A DNA stretch of 64,000 bases, taken from NCBI GenBank assembly GCA_016795205.1, contig JAEUHZ010000028.1, positions 62,001 to 126,000 on the forward strand, written 5' to 3'. Positions 1 through 8,075 of this stretch are shown here, piece after piece. The stretch comes from Planctomycetota bacterium. GTDB lineage: Bacteria; Planctomycetota; UBA1135; GCA-002686595. Below the pieces are notes generated by a model, which was not told the DNA's origin, searched no databases, and saw nothing but the letters and a program-made list of their open reading frames with translations. Within the stretch, counting starts at the first letter, position 1, and every line of letters starts with the position of its first letter. A program made the position numbers and the translations under genes.

Positions 1-461
1 ACGAGCACGTCCGGCGCGGCCGAGTCGCGGCCCAGGATCCCCATGAACGCGTCGCGGTTCTTCTGGATGAACAGATCGTCGAAGTCGCGCAGCCCGGCCT
101 CCTGGCGCGCGCGATCCACGGCCTTGCGCGAGTAGACGGTGAACGGGCCAGAGTTCACGAGCGCCAGCTCGATCTGCTCGTAGATCGCCGGGAGCTGGTC
201 CCGCAGCTCCTCGGCGCCCTTGGTCTCGAGACCGAAGAAGGCCACGCGGTACGGGCCCTGCGCGCGGGCTTGCATGCCGGCCTGCGCCACGAGCTGCTCG
301 GTCGTCTGCTTGACGAGCTGGTCGTAGGTGATCGTGCCGGCCCGGCGGTCGCCGACGAGCTGGCCTTCGCCTTCGGCCTTGACGCGGCCGGTCGAGCCGC
401 AGGATCCGAGCGTGATCGCCAGGGCCAGCGGGAGGAGGAACGGTGCGGTGCGGTGGGTCAT
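1..461 (-). CDS. LpoB/CsgG-like outer-membrane lipoprotein, 3' end cut by the window
   Basis: The gene starts at the ATG at 459-461 and runs off the left edge, so only about 153 N-terminal residues are visible. The N-terminus is a lipoprotein signal with a hydrophobic stretch and lipobox LGSC, acceptor Cys at residue 21. The following part, with TYDQLVKQTTEQLV and YRVAFFGLETKG, fits the LpoB family of outer-membrane lipoproteins; the E. coli member activates a peptidoglycan synthase. Family assignment is by motif and layout. A GGAG about six bases before the ATG supports the start. It lies 41 bases downstream of the protease gene ending at 503 and is probably co-transcribed with it. Confidence 0.6.
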   Translation of the reverse strand, partial: MTHRTAPFLLPLALAITLGSCGSTGRVKAEGEGQLVGDRRAGTITYDQLVKQTTEQLVAQAGMQARAQGPYRVAFFGLETKGAEELRDQLPAIYEQIELALVNSGPFTVYSRKAVDRARQEAGLRDFDDLFIQKNRDAFMGILGRDSAAPDVL

Positions 462-502
462 GAGGTCTCCGTGGGTTGCGGTGGGGTACGGTGGTTTCGG
501 GT

Positions 503-2527
503 TCAGGGGCGAGGTGCGCTGGCCACGAAGCGACGCGCCTCGCGGGCGGGGATGCCCAGCGCGAACCCGGTCAGCTCGGTCCTCTCGCCCGAGTCGGTCA
601 GCGACTGACCGACGCGGCCGGCGGAGTGCACGGCGGCGACGCGCCCGTCGGCCAGGAGCACGGGGCTGCCGCTCGAGCCCGCGCGCGTGGGCGAGGTGTA
701 CATGATCGCGCCGCGCGTGCGGCCGTCGGCGGTCGCCACGCTCTCCGTGACGGAGCTCACGTGGCCGGGGGTCAGGACCCAACCCGCGCTGTCCCGCGGG
801 TGCCCGAGCACGGCGACCTCGGCGCCGACGCCGGCGTCCTCGGCGAACTCGAAGACGTGCGCCGCGGCGGGCAGCCCGCGGACCGCGAGCAGCGCCAGAT
901 CCCAGTACGGGTCGCTCGCGATCACGGTCGCGGCGAGTGGCGCGCCCCCCTCCGGCGTGACGGACAGGTTCCCGCCGATGCCACGCGCGACGTGGTCGTT
1001 CGTGACGACCAAGCCCTCGCGCCCGACGACGAAGCCGCTGCCGCGCCCTTCGGAGCCCGTGACGTGGACGACGCCGCTCTTCACGCGCTCGTACACGGCG
1101 GGCCAACCGCTGGGTCCGCCCACGCGCGCCGAGGGCGCCGTCGGCGGCCGCGGTCCGGCCGCCAGGGCGCGCGCGAGCTCGGCGTGCAGCGCGGCGGGCA
1201 GCACGTACGAGCCGCTCGCCGTGCTCGCGCCCTGGGCCAGGTCGTAGGCATCGGCGCGGATCGAGATCGCGTCGCCGACGCGCTCGAGGCGCGTCGCGAC
1301 GAACAGGCCGATGCCGGCCGCGCGCAGCACCTCGCGCGCGGCCGAGGACGCAGGCAGGCCGCCCTGGGCGAGCTGGCCCTCGACGAGCGCGCGGTCCGCC
1401 GGTGCGACGGCCGCGAGGTCCTTGACCGCCCGGCCAGCGGGCTGAACCCGGGCGCGGAGCGCGTCGGACAGGAGGCTCCCAAAGGACGTGGCGAGGCGCG
1501 CGGCCGGGGACGCACGGAACTGCTCGGAGAGCTGGGTCAGCCAGGCTTCGGCCGCTTGCAGGCTCGGGAAGGGCTGGTCGTTGAGCACCACGCCCTCCGC
1601 CCAGTTCACCTCGCCCTGCGCGCGGGCGGCGGCCTCGATGCGCCCCGCGAGTTCCGCGGCGAAGGCCGCTTGCGCCGAGCGCAGCGTCACGAACTCGGGC
1701 GCGAAGGCCTGGACGTCGAGCGGCGCGACGTAGGTCGCGCCCTCGATCCGCGCCGGGTCGAGCGTGCGCGCCAAGCCCGCGGCGAGCTCGTCGGCCGCGC
1801 GTTGGAGCTCGGACAGGAGCGCCGGCGTGGCCTGCGGCACGCCCCAGCGCGAGTCGGGCATCCAGGGGCTCTCGGCCTGCGCGAGGTCCCAGGCGCGGCG
1901 CAGCGAGGGGTCGTCGCTGGGCAATTCGAAACGCTTCGAGGCCGCGATGCGCTTCCCGGCCACCTCGTAGGCCTGGATCTCGCACGAGAGCACGTCCCGG
2001 TCCAGCGCGCCCACCCGGTCGCGTCGCCGGATCGTCCCGAACACGACCACGTCGGCGCCGATGCGCTCGGCGTTCGCGGCCACGCCTTCGAGCGTGGCGT
2101 AGGACGCGCGCGAGACGTTCGTTCGCGCGAGCATCAGCGCGACGTCGCTGGTCGCGAAGGTCTGGCCCTGGAAGCCCTTCTCCGCCAGCGCGCGCGCCAC
2201 GGAGTCCGCGGTCGCCACGCCCAGCTCGGAGACCCACGGCTTGCCGGTCTTCAGGTCGTAGGACACGAGCGGCAGGCAGGCGACGCTCTGCGGCGCGGGC
2301 TGCACGACGAGCAGCGCCTCGCACAGCGCGGCGACCGGCTCGGAGGTCGGATCGCGCTGGTTCAGGCCGTAGACGTCGCCCTTGCGCGCGCCCGCGTCGA
2401 TCTTCTCCTGGGCCCAGTCGCGTTGCTGGACCGGATCGGAATAGGTGTCCTTGCCGCCGAAGACCTCGGTCTGGCAGGCGGCGAGGGTGGACAGGCCGGC
2501 GAGGGCGGCAACGCGCAGGGACGACAT
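503..2527 (-). CDS. trypsin-like serine protease lipoprotein with N-terminal FlgO/CsgG-like region
   Basis: A 674-residue predicted lipoprotein (lipobox LAAC, Cys 18). Residues 60-170 resemble the FlgO/CsgG/LpoB fold, including VACLPLVSYDLKTG and ERIGADVVVFGTI. A second, weaker region of similar style (GIGLFVATRLERVGDAISI) lies near residues 400-430. The last 200 residues are a trypsin-like (trypsin_2/Do-type) protease domain. Its visible triad is His in TNDHVA (about 509), Asp in YWDLALL (about 541) and Ser in GSSGSP (about 617). There is no PDZ domain. The ATG at 2525-2527 has a GGAG seven bases upstream. The downstream neighbour is an LpoB-like lipoprotein, so an envelope or peptidoglycan role is inferred. 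The substrate is unknown. Confidence 0.75.
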   Translation of the reverse strand: MSSLRVAALAGLSTLAACQTEVFGGKDTYSDPVQQRDWAQEKIDAGARKGDVYGLNQRDPTSEPVAALCEALLVVQPAPQSVACLPLVSYDLKTGKPWVSELGVATADSVARALAEKGFQGQTFATSDVALMLARTNVSRASYATLEGVAANAERIGADVVVFGTIRRRDRVGALDRDVLSCEIQAYEVAGKRIAASKRFELPSDDPSLRRAWDLAQAESPWMPDSRWGVPQATPALLSELQRAADELAAGLARTLDPARIEGATYVAPLDVQAFAPEFVTLRSAQAAFAAELAGRIEAAARAQGEVNWAEGVVLNDQPFPSLQAAEAWLTQLSEQFRASPAARLATSFGSLLSDALRARVQPAGRAVKDLAAVAPADRALVEGQLAQGGLPASSAAREVLRAAGIGLFVATRLERVGDAISIRADAYDLAQGASTASGSYVLPAALHAELARALAAGPRPPTAPSARVGGPSGWPAVYERVKSGVVHVTGSEGRGSGFVVGREGLVVTNDHVARGIGGNLSVTPEGGAPLAATVIASDPYWDLALLAVRGLPAAAHVFEFAEDAGVGAEVAVLGHPRDSAGWVLTPGHVSSVTESVATADGRTRGAIMYTSPTRAGSSGSPVLLADGRVAAVHSAGRVGQSLTDSGERTELTGFALGIPAREARRFVASAPRP

Positions 2528-2581
2528 GGCTGGGCTCCAGGGTGACGGCGGATGGGACGCGGCGCACCGGATCGGGTCGAC

Positions 2582-2587
2582 AGTGTA
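2582..2587 (-). promoter_or_regulatory. -10-like element for the protease/LpoB genes
   Basis: Read on the minus strand the hexamer is TACACT, about 54 bases upstream of the ATG at 2527, leaving a leader of roughly 48 bases. No clear -35 is visible. Confidence 0.35.
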
Positions 2588-2676
2588 GCGGTCGGCGAGC
2601 AGGATCCGTGCGCGCCGGCGGCGAGCGCGCGACCTCGACCGTGCGAGGACTGTACGGGGAGCTGCGGCGGATCCGC

Positions 2677-2691
2677 GCAGGGACGCCCTGC
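2677..2691 (-). terminator. hairpin directly after the molybdopterin oxidoreductase stop codon
   Basis: Six-base-pair stem GCAGGG/CCCTGC with a three-base loop, abutting the stop codon at 2692. There is no T-run, so it would be an intrinsic terminator of the GC-hairpin-only kind. Weak evidence. Confidence 0.35.
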
Positions 2692-4698
2692 TCAGGCAGG
2701 ACCGACGTCGCAGCGCGTGCTGTAGAGCACGTTGCCGCCGCCCAGGTCCGAGACGCCGCCCGACACGAGCGCGTTGATCCCGTGGCCCTCGGGCACGTCG
2801 GCCGCCCGCGGCAACCCGTCCACGCGCACGAGGCCGCGCGGGACGTGCTCGTCGGCCGCGGCCTCGAGCGTGACCGTGGCGCGCGCGTTCCACAGCCGCA
2901 GCGGCGCGCCCGCGCGCGCTCCCAGCGCCGCGAGGTCGTCCGGATGCAGGAACGCGCGCGGCCGACCGGCCTTGCGCGCGTGGCGCGCGCTGTGCGAGTA
3001 GGTGGCGTTGTGCGTGTGGATGGAGGGCGCGCACACCAGGCCGAAGCCGCCGCGCTCTTCGGGATGCTCCTCCGCGACGTGCGCCGGCAGGCGCGTCGAT
3101 CCCGCGCGCTGGCAGGCCTCGCTCGCGAGCTCGATCCGACCGCTGGGCGTGCCCCAGCCCTGGCGTGCGTGCGCGGTCAGCTTCACCGGCTCGCCGCGGG
3201 CCAGTCGCGCCAGCTCGTCCGGCGTGAAGCGCGCGCGCGACGCGGCCACGAGCTCGTCGATGAGCGCCTCGGCCGTGACGTCCCAAGTCTCCCGCGCGAG
3301 GCCCAGCCGCCGCGCGATCGCCGCGAACGTGTCGACGTTCGAGCGCGCCTCCCCCGCCGGCCGGGCGCTGGCGCTGGCGCGCTGGACGCAGCGGTGGCCG
3401 TAGCTCCGGTAGAGGTCGGCGTGCTCGACGAAGGTGGTCGCCGGCAGCACCACATCGGCGAGCGCCGCGGTCTCGGTCACGAAGTGATCGTGCACCACGG
3501 TGAACAGATCGTCGCGCGCGAACGCGCGCCGGAAGCGCGCGCTGTCGGGCAGGGTGACGGCCGGATCGTGGCACCACACGAACGCCGCGCGGAAGCGCCC
3601 GGCCGCCAGCTCGCGGCCCAGCCCGACCTGGCTCACGGGCTCCGTCGGCGCGCCCGGTGGGCGCAAGTCCGGCCGGAACACGACCTCCTCGGCGAGCCCG
3701 AAGTGCGCGTAGCTCTCGAAGTGGACGCGGTCCGCCCGGCCCAGCACCGCGAGCAGCGCGCACACCGCGCGCATCGCGTTGCCCCCGTTCCGGCGCCGCG
3801 TCCAGCCGACGCCGGTCTTCACGAACGGCGCGCGGGCGGCGACGAGGGCCTGGAACAGCGCCTCGATCTCGGCTTCTGCGAGGCCGGTGACGCGCGCCGC
3901 CCAGGCCCGCTCGTGGGCGCCGCGCGCGTGGCGCTCGAACTCGTCGGCGCCCAGGCACTCGCGCGCCAGGAAGGCGCGGTCCGCGGCCCCGCGCTCGAAC
4001 GCCAGGCGGGCCAGGGCCAGCGCCAGCGCCGCATCCGTGCCGGGCCGCAGGATCAGGGCGCGCCCGCCGCGGCGCTCGACGTCGCGAACCGTGTCGGTGC
4101 GCCACACGTCGAGCACGAAGACCGGGACACCGCGCTCCTGGAGCGCCTTCACGCGCGGCTGGAGGTGCTGCACCGTGCGCGACGCGTCGCAGCCCCACAG
4201 GAGCAACAGGTCGCACCCCTCGACCTCGTCGAGATCGGGGCCCAGCACGCGGCCCAGGACGCTCTGGTAGCCCGCGTCCGCCGCGGCGTCGCAGATCCCG
4301 CCGTCGTGGTGCGTGGCGCCCAGCGCGTTGAGCACGCGGTTGGGGAACTTGCGCTGCACGAGCCCCATCGAGCCGCCGTAGCTGAGCGCCAGCACGTCGG
4401 CCCCGGAGAGCGGCGCGACCCGCTCGGCCACGAGATCGAGCGCCTCGTCCCAGCTCGCGCGGACCAAGGCGCCGCCGCGCCGCACGAGCGGGTGCAGGAG
4501 CCGGTTCTCGGCGCGCACCAGCTCGCCGTAGAGCGCGGTCTTGCCGCACAGGACGCCGCGCGACCAAGGGTGCAGCGGATCGCCGCGCAGCGCGCGGAAC
4601 CCACCCTGCTCGTCGACGTCGACGAGCACGCCGCAGGCGTCGGGACAATCCAGCGGACAGGTCGTGCGACGCGCCAGACCGGCGCTCGCGCGCGTCAC
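2692..4698 (-). CDS. molybdopterin-dependent oxidoreductase (BisC/formate dehydrogenase-like family)
   Basis: A 668-residue protein of the Mo/W-bis-MGD superfamily. The N-terminal [4Fe-4S] domain shows CPLDCPDAC (near residues 11-19) followed by the fourth Cys in GVLCGK. The core has LSYGGSMG and HHDGGICDAAADAG, where a Cys sits at the usual metal-ligand position, then WGCDASRT and VLPATTFVEH. The C-terminus has the molybdopterin dinucleotide-binding barrel (HTHNATYSHS). There is no Tat signal or selenocysteine codon, so a cytoplasmic enzyme is likely; the substrate cannot be told. It starts at a GTG (4696-4698) overlapping the stop of the upstream lipoprotein gene by four bases (GTGA), so it is the last gene of a coupled trio. 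Confidence 0.85.
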   Translation of the reverse strand: MTRASAGLARRTTCPLDCPDACGVLVDVDEQGGFRALRGDPLHPWSRGVLCGKTALYGELVRAENRLLHPLVRRGGALVRASWDEALDLVAERVAPLSGADVLALSYGGSMGLVQRKFPNRVLNALGATHHDGGICDAAADAGYQSVLGRVLGPDLDEVEGCDLLLLWGCDASRTVQHLQPRVKALQERGVPVFVLDVWRTDTVRDVERRGGRALILRPGTDAALALALARLAFERGAADRAFLARECLGADEFERHARGAHERAWAARVTGLAEAEIEALFQALVAARAPFVKTGVGWTRRRNGGNAMRAVCALLAVLGRADRVHFESYAHFGLAEEVVFRPDLRPPGAPTEPVSQVGLGRELAAGRFRAAFVWCHDPAVTLPDSARFRRAFARDDLFTVVHDHFVTETAALADVVLPATTFVEHADLYRSYGHRCVQRASASARPAGEARSNVDTFAAIARRLGLARETWDVTAEALIDELVAASRARFTPDELARLARGEPVKLTAHARQGWGTPSGRIELASEACQRAGSTRLPAHVAEEHPEERGGFGLVCAPSIHTHNATYSHSARHARKAGRPRAFLHPDDLAALGARAGAPLRLWNARATVTLEAAADEHVPRGLVRVDGLPRAADVPEGHGINALVSGGVSDLGGGNVLYSTRCDVGPA

Positions 4699-5162
4699 GG
4701 CCCGCCCCTTCCGGCCGCCTCCGCGACGTCCTCCTCGAGCGCCGCCGGCCGCCGGCGCGCGAACTCCTGCCGCAGGTCCGCCAGGTTGCCCGCGCGCACC
4801 AGGGCGAGCCGCAGTTCGGGGTCGAACACCAGGACGTGGCCGCGCGTGCGCGCCGCGGCGTCGTCGTAGGCGAAGGACGCCGAGCCTTGGTCGCCGAGCG
4901 GGATGCTGACCTCGACGCCCCACTCGCGGGTGCGCAGCCCGCCGTAGGCCAGGACCACGCCGCCCGCCGCGCCCTCCCAGACGTAGAGCGGCGCTCCCAA
5001 GGCGTCGATCACCGCGCCCAGATGCGTCGCGCCGGGCTCGAAGGCCTCGACGCGCGCGGGCTCGGGCGGGACCTCGCGGATCTCGCGCCTGTAGGCCACG
5101 GCCACGCAGCCGGAGAGCAGGGCCCACGCCAGCGCCGCGCTCGCAGTCGTGGAGCAGCTCAC
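4695..5162 (-). CDS. small lipoprotein, BamE/SmpA-like
   Basis: About 155 residues starting at a GTG (5160-5162). The signal ends in the lipobox LLSGC, Cys near residue 19. The body (GATHLGAVIDALGAPLYVWE, then a stretch ending FDPELRLALVR) resembles small BamE/SmpA-type lipoproteins, in which 'G.s....v...lGaP' precedes a beta-sheet. The resemblance is weak. Overlaps of GTGA with both neighbours indicate translational coupling to the 126-residue lipoprotein upstream and the molybdopterin oxidoreductase downstream. Function is unknown. Confidence 0.6.
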   Translation of the reverse strand: MSCSTTASAALAWALLSGCVAVAYRREIREVPPEPARVEAFEPGATHLGAVIDALGAPLYVWEGAAGGVVLAYGGLRTREWGVEVSIPLGDQGSASFAYDDAAARTRGHVLVFDPELRLALVRAGNLADLRQEFARRRPAALEEDVAEAAGRGGP

Positions 5163-5539
5163 TCGTCCTCCTGCCAGGGCATCGCGTAGCGCGCGCGTCC
5201 CGCCTCGAGCGTCGTGCCGACGTGGCGCAGGACGTCGGCCTCGTCGAAGAACAGCCAGCAGCGGTCGGAGCGCTGATCCGTGTTCAGGAACGTGAGCACG
5301 ATGATCGTGAAGCCGGCGCGCTTGGACGTCGTGAAGTCGTAGCGCCAGGCGCTGCGGCGGCCGAGCTGGACGACCTCGGTCGGAGCGCCCAGCTCGCGCG
5401 CGACGTCGCTGGCCGTGCTCGTGCCCACGACGAGCGCGTCGATGCGCGCCTTGACGAGCGGCTCGTTGGAGCTCTCGCGGGAGATGAAGCAGGACGAGGT
5501 CAGGCTGGCGAGCACGGTGGCGGCGAGGAGCAGGCGCAT
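5159..5539 (-). CDS. small lipoprotein, BamE/SmpA-like
   Basis: A 126-residue protein with a lipoprotein signal (SLTSSC, Cys 17). The segment VVGTSTASDVARELGAPTEV followed by SAWRYDF is typical of the SmpA/OmlA (BamE) fold, whose founding member belongs to the outer-membrane assembly machine. This copy is one of many paralogous types and need not be BamE itself. The ATG at 5537-5539 is preceded by AAGGGAG. It is the first gene of the coupled trio that continues with a second lipoprotein and the oxidoreductase. Confidence 0.6.
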   Translation of the reverse strand: MRLLLAATVLASLTSSCFISRESSNEPLVKARIDALVVGTSTASDVARELGAPTEVVQLGRRSAWRYDFTTSKRAGFTIIVLTFLNTDQRSDRCWLFFDEADVLRHVGTTLEAGRARYAMPWQEDE

Positions 5540-5575
5540 GCTCCCTTCCTATCCGATCCGCGCGCGAGCGGCCAT

Positions 5576-7042
5576 TCAGGGCGTGTACGGGACGAGCGGC
5601 GCGTCGTGGCCGGTCCAGCGCAGCACCACGGCGCCCTGCGCGGCGAACTCCGCCAGTTGCGCGGGTCCGACCAGCTCCTGGTCGCTGTTCGTGCGAAAGG
5701 CCCGCTCGCGCACGAGCCGCACGGGCCGTGCGCAGCCGTGGGCCCGCAGGAACAGCGCGCCGCCCCAGTTGAAGAAGGGCACGTCGACCTCGGCCCCGAT
5801 CATGTCGGGAACCCCGACCAGGACGAGCGGGGCTGTTCCCGGGACGGCGCGAGCCTCGGCCGCGAGCCGCAGCGCGCCGGCTCCCGCCGTGCGGATCTCG
5901 CGCGCGTCGACCCACGCGTCGCAGGCCCACGCGAGACCCAGTGCCGCGGCCAGCGCGCGGCGAGCGGGCGTGCTGGCCCACTCCGCCACGGAGAGCGCCG
6001 CGAACGCGGCCGCCAGGCACGCGTAGCGCTGGACGAAGCCCGCGCCGGCCACCGCGAGGCCCAGGTCCAGCGCGATCGCGAGCGCCGCGAAACGCGCCAG
6101 CCCGCCACGCCACAGCGCCAGGATCCACAGCGCGAGCGCGGCCAGCAGCGCCGCACCGCCGAGCACCAGGCCCAGGGTGCCCAGGTGGCCGCGCAGCCCA
6201 GCGATCGCCGGCCCGCGCAGCACTTCGGGTGCCAGCGCCAGCGCGGCCTTGGCGAGGTTCGCGGGCAGCGCGGCGAGGTCCTTGGCGCCGTGCACGCGCT
6301 GCGGCCGGAACCACAGCAGGTGCACGACGTGGAACGCGGCCAGCGCGCAGGCGGCGAGCACGTAGGGATCGCGCAGCGCTGCGCGGACGCGCGCGAGCCC
6401 CTCCCGCAGGCCGGCCGTGCCGACGCAGGCGAGCCAGGCGAGCAGGATGGCCGGCAGCAGGAACGCGCTCTCGTGCCCGCCGAGCGCCAGCACCAGCGAC
6501 ACGAGCCCCAGCGCCCCGCTCCAGCCCGGCCCACCCTGCGCGCGGCGCACGAGGAGGAGCAGCGCCGCGAGCTCGAACGCGACGCGCAGCGGGCTGCCGA
6601 TCGCGGCCGGCCAGACCAGGAGCTTGGCGCAGGGGAACGCGACGAAGAGCAGCGCCGCCGCGGCTGCGCCGCCCGCGCCCAGGCCCGCGCGGCGGGCCAG
6701 GCCCAGCACGAGGGCCGTGGATCCGGCGAACAGCGCCAGGGCGACCGCGCGCGCCACGGCCGGGAGCGATCCGGCGGGGTCCGCGCCGCAGTGCGCCAGC
6801 AGCCACAGGAACGCGTGCTGGAGCGGCCGCAGCGGCTCGCGTCCGGGGTCGAGCGCGGCGGAGAGCGTCTCCACGTCGCCCAGTGCCGCGAGCTGCGTCC
6901 AGTCCTCGGACAGGAACGGCACGGGCGCGAGCCAGGCCCACTGCAGCCCGAGGAACAGCACGGCGGCCGCCAGGGCCACGCGCGGCGCGCGGGATGCACC
7001 GGACGAGCCCGGCGCGGGATCGCGGGGGAAGGCGGCGCGCAA
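5576..7042 (-). CDS. polytopic membrane protein, glycosyltransferase-39-like
   Basis: About 488 residues with roughly ten hydrophobic segments, an acidic first periplasmic loop (FLSEDWTQ) and a soluble C-terminal part. This layout is like mannosyl- or arabinosyl-transferase-type (GT39/ArnT-like) membrane proteins, but no diagnostic catalytic motif was identified. No ATG lies near the N-terminus. The TTG at 7042 or the GTG at 6979 are possible starts; I chose the TTG because it gives a short basic leader before the first membrane segment. It is divergent from the GT4 genes at 7065, which suggests a shared role in surface glycans. Confidence 0.55.
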   Translation of the reverse strand: MRAAFPRDPAPGSSGASRAPRVALAAAVLFLGLQWAWLAPVPFLSEDWTQLAALGDVETLSAALDPGREPLRPLQHAFLWLLAHCGADPAGSLPAVARAVALALFAGSTALVLGLARRAGLGAGGAAAAALLFVAFPCAKLLVWPAAIGSPLRVAFELAALLLLVRRAQGGPGWSGALGLVSLVLALGGHESAFLLPAILLAWLACVGTAGLREGLARVRAALRDPYVLAACALAAFHVVHLLWFRPQRVHGAKDLAALPANLAKAALALAPEVLRGPAIAGLRGHLGTLGLVLGGAALLAALALWILALWRGGLARFAALAIALDLGLAVAGAGFVQRYACLAAAFAALSVAEWASTPARRALAAALGLAWACDAWVDAREIRTAGAGALRLAAEARAVPGTAPLVLVGVPDMIGAEVDVPFFNWGGALFLRAHGCARPVRLVRERAFRTNSDQELVGPAQLAEFAAQGAVVLRWTGHDAPLVPYTP

Positions 7043-7048
7043 GGTCGC

Positions 7049-7054
7049 TAGCGT
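7049..7054 (+). promoter_or_regulatory. -10-like TAGCGT ten bases before the GT4 start
   Basis: The hexamer TAGCGT ends ten bases before the ATG at 7065, leaving almost no 5' leader. This is the arrangement repeated at many genes in the window. Confidence 0.4.
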
Positions 7055-7064
7055 AGCGCGGACG

Positions 7065-8075
7065 ATGCGCGTCGGCTTCGACGTCTCGCCGCTCCAGGCA
7101 CCGCACCCGCACGGCGTCGTGCGCGTCGTGGCGGGCCTCGTCGGCGCGCTCGAGCGACGCGGGCAGCTCGAGGTCGTGCGCCTGTCGGCGCCGGCCGGCA
7201 TGGGCTCCGCGCGCTGGCGGCAGGTCGAGCTGCCGCGGGCCGCGTCGCGCCTGGGCTTGGTCGGCATCCACACGCTGGTCTCCGCCTTTCCGCTGCGCGG
7301 CCCCGGCCGGCGCATCGCGACGATCCACGAGCTGCCCTGGCTGCATGGCGAGCGCGAGAACGCTGGCTGGCGCCATCGCTTGTGGGCGCGCCTCGGCCCG
7401 CGTCGCGCGGACCTGATCGTGACCGCGACGGAGCGCACGGCGCGTGACGTGCGGCTCTACTCCGGTGCCGCGTCCGAGCGCGTGCGCGTCGTGCCGTGGG
7501 GCGTCGACGCGGCGTTCTCGGGGGCCGCCGACCCGCGCGACGCGCAGGTGCTCGCGCGGCACGGGCTCGCCCCGCGCGGCTACCTCTTGTGCGCTGGCGG
7601 CGGGCGCGCGAAGAAGCGGCCCGAGGCCGCGCTGGCCGCGGCGGTCGAGCTCGCGCGGCGCGGCGGGCCGCGGCTGCCCGTGGTGGTCACCGGCCCGGTG
7701 GAGCCGCCCGTCGCCGCCCTGGGCGGCCTGGCGTGCGTCGGCGAGGTGACCGACGCTGCGCTCGCGGCCCTCTACGCGGAGGCCGGGGCAGTGCTGCTCT
7801 TGGCTCGTTCCGAGGGCTTCGGCCTGCCCGCCTTGGAGGCGCTGGCGTGCGGCGCGCCGGTCGTCGTGGCGCGCGGTGGCGCGCAGGCCGAGGTGGCCGG
7901 TGAGGTCGGCTTGGTGGCCGATCCCGCCGATCCCGCGTCGGTCGCGCTCGCCATCGAGCGCGCGCTGGCGAGCACCGCCGCCGAGTGCGTCGCGCGCCGC
8001 GCGCGTGCCGCGGCCTTCTCGTGGGAGCGCAGCGCCGCGCTCGTCGAGGCGCTGTGGGCGGAACTCTGCGCATGA
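7065..8075 (+). CDS. GT4-family glycosyltransferase
   Basis: A 336-residue GT-B fold transferase. The N-terminus GFDVSPLQAPHPHGV is the acceptor-side start of GT4 enzymes. The donor-side half has VVPWGVDAAF, CAGGGRAKKRPE and the signature ARSEGFGLPALEALACGAPVV, where the E-x7-E acidic pair binds the nucleotide sugar. It acts in the cytoplasm, adding a sugar to a glycan or lipid acceptor; sugar and acceptor are unknown. The stop codon overlaps the next glycosyltransferase start (ATGA at 8072-8075), so both are made together. Confidence 0.85.
   Translation: MRVGFDVSPLQAPHPHGVVRVVAGLVGALERRGQLEVVRLSAPAGMGSARWRQVELPRAASRLGLVGIHTLVSAFPLRGPGRRIATIHELPWLHGERENAGWRHRLWARLGPRRADLIVTATERTARDVRLYSGAASERVRVVPWGVDAAFSGAADPRDAQVLARHGLAPRGYLLCAGGGRAKKRPEAALAAAVELARRGGPRLPVVVTGPVEPPVAALGGLACVGEVTDAALAALYAEAGAVLLLARSEGFGLPALEALACGAPVVVARGGAQAEVAGEVGLVADPADPASVALAIERALASTAAECVARRARAAAFSWERSAALVEALWAELCA

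Noticed and set aside
476..2545. Long open frame on the plus strand opposite the protease gene
   Set aside because: Its translation is Arg/Ala/Gly-rich without family motifs, while the opposite strand encodes a complete protease with catalytic triad. High GC makes long shadow frames common.
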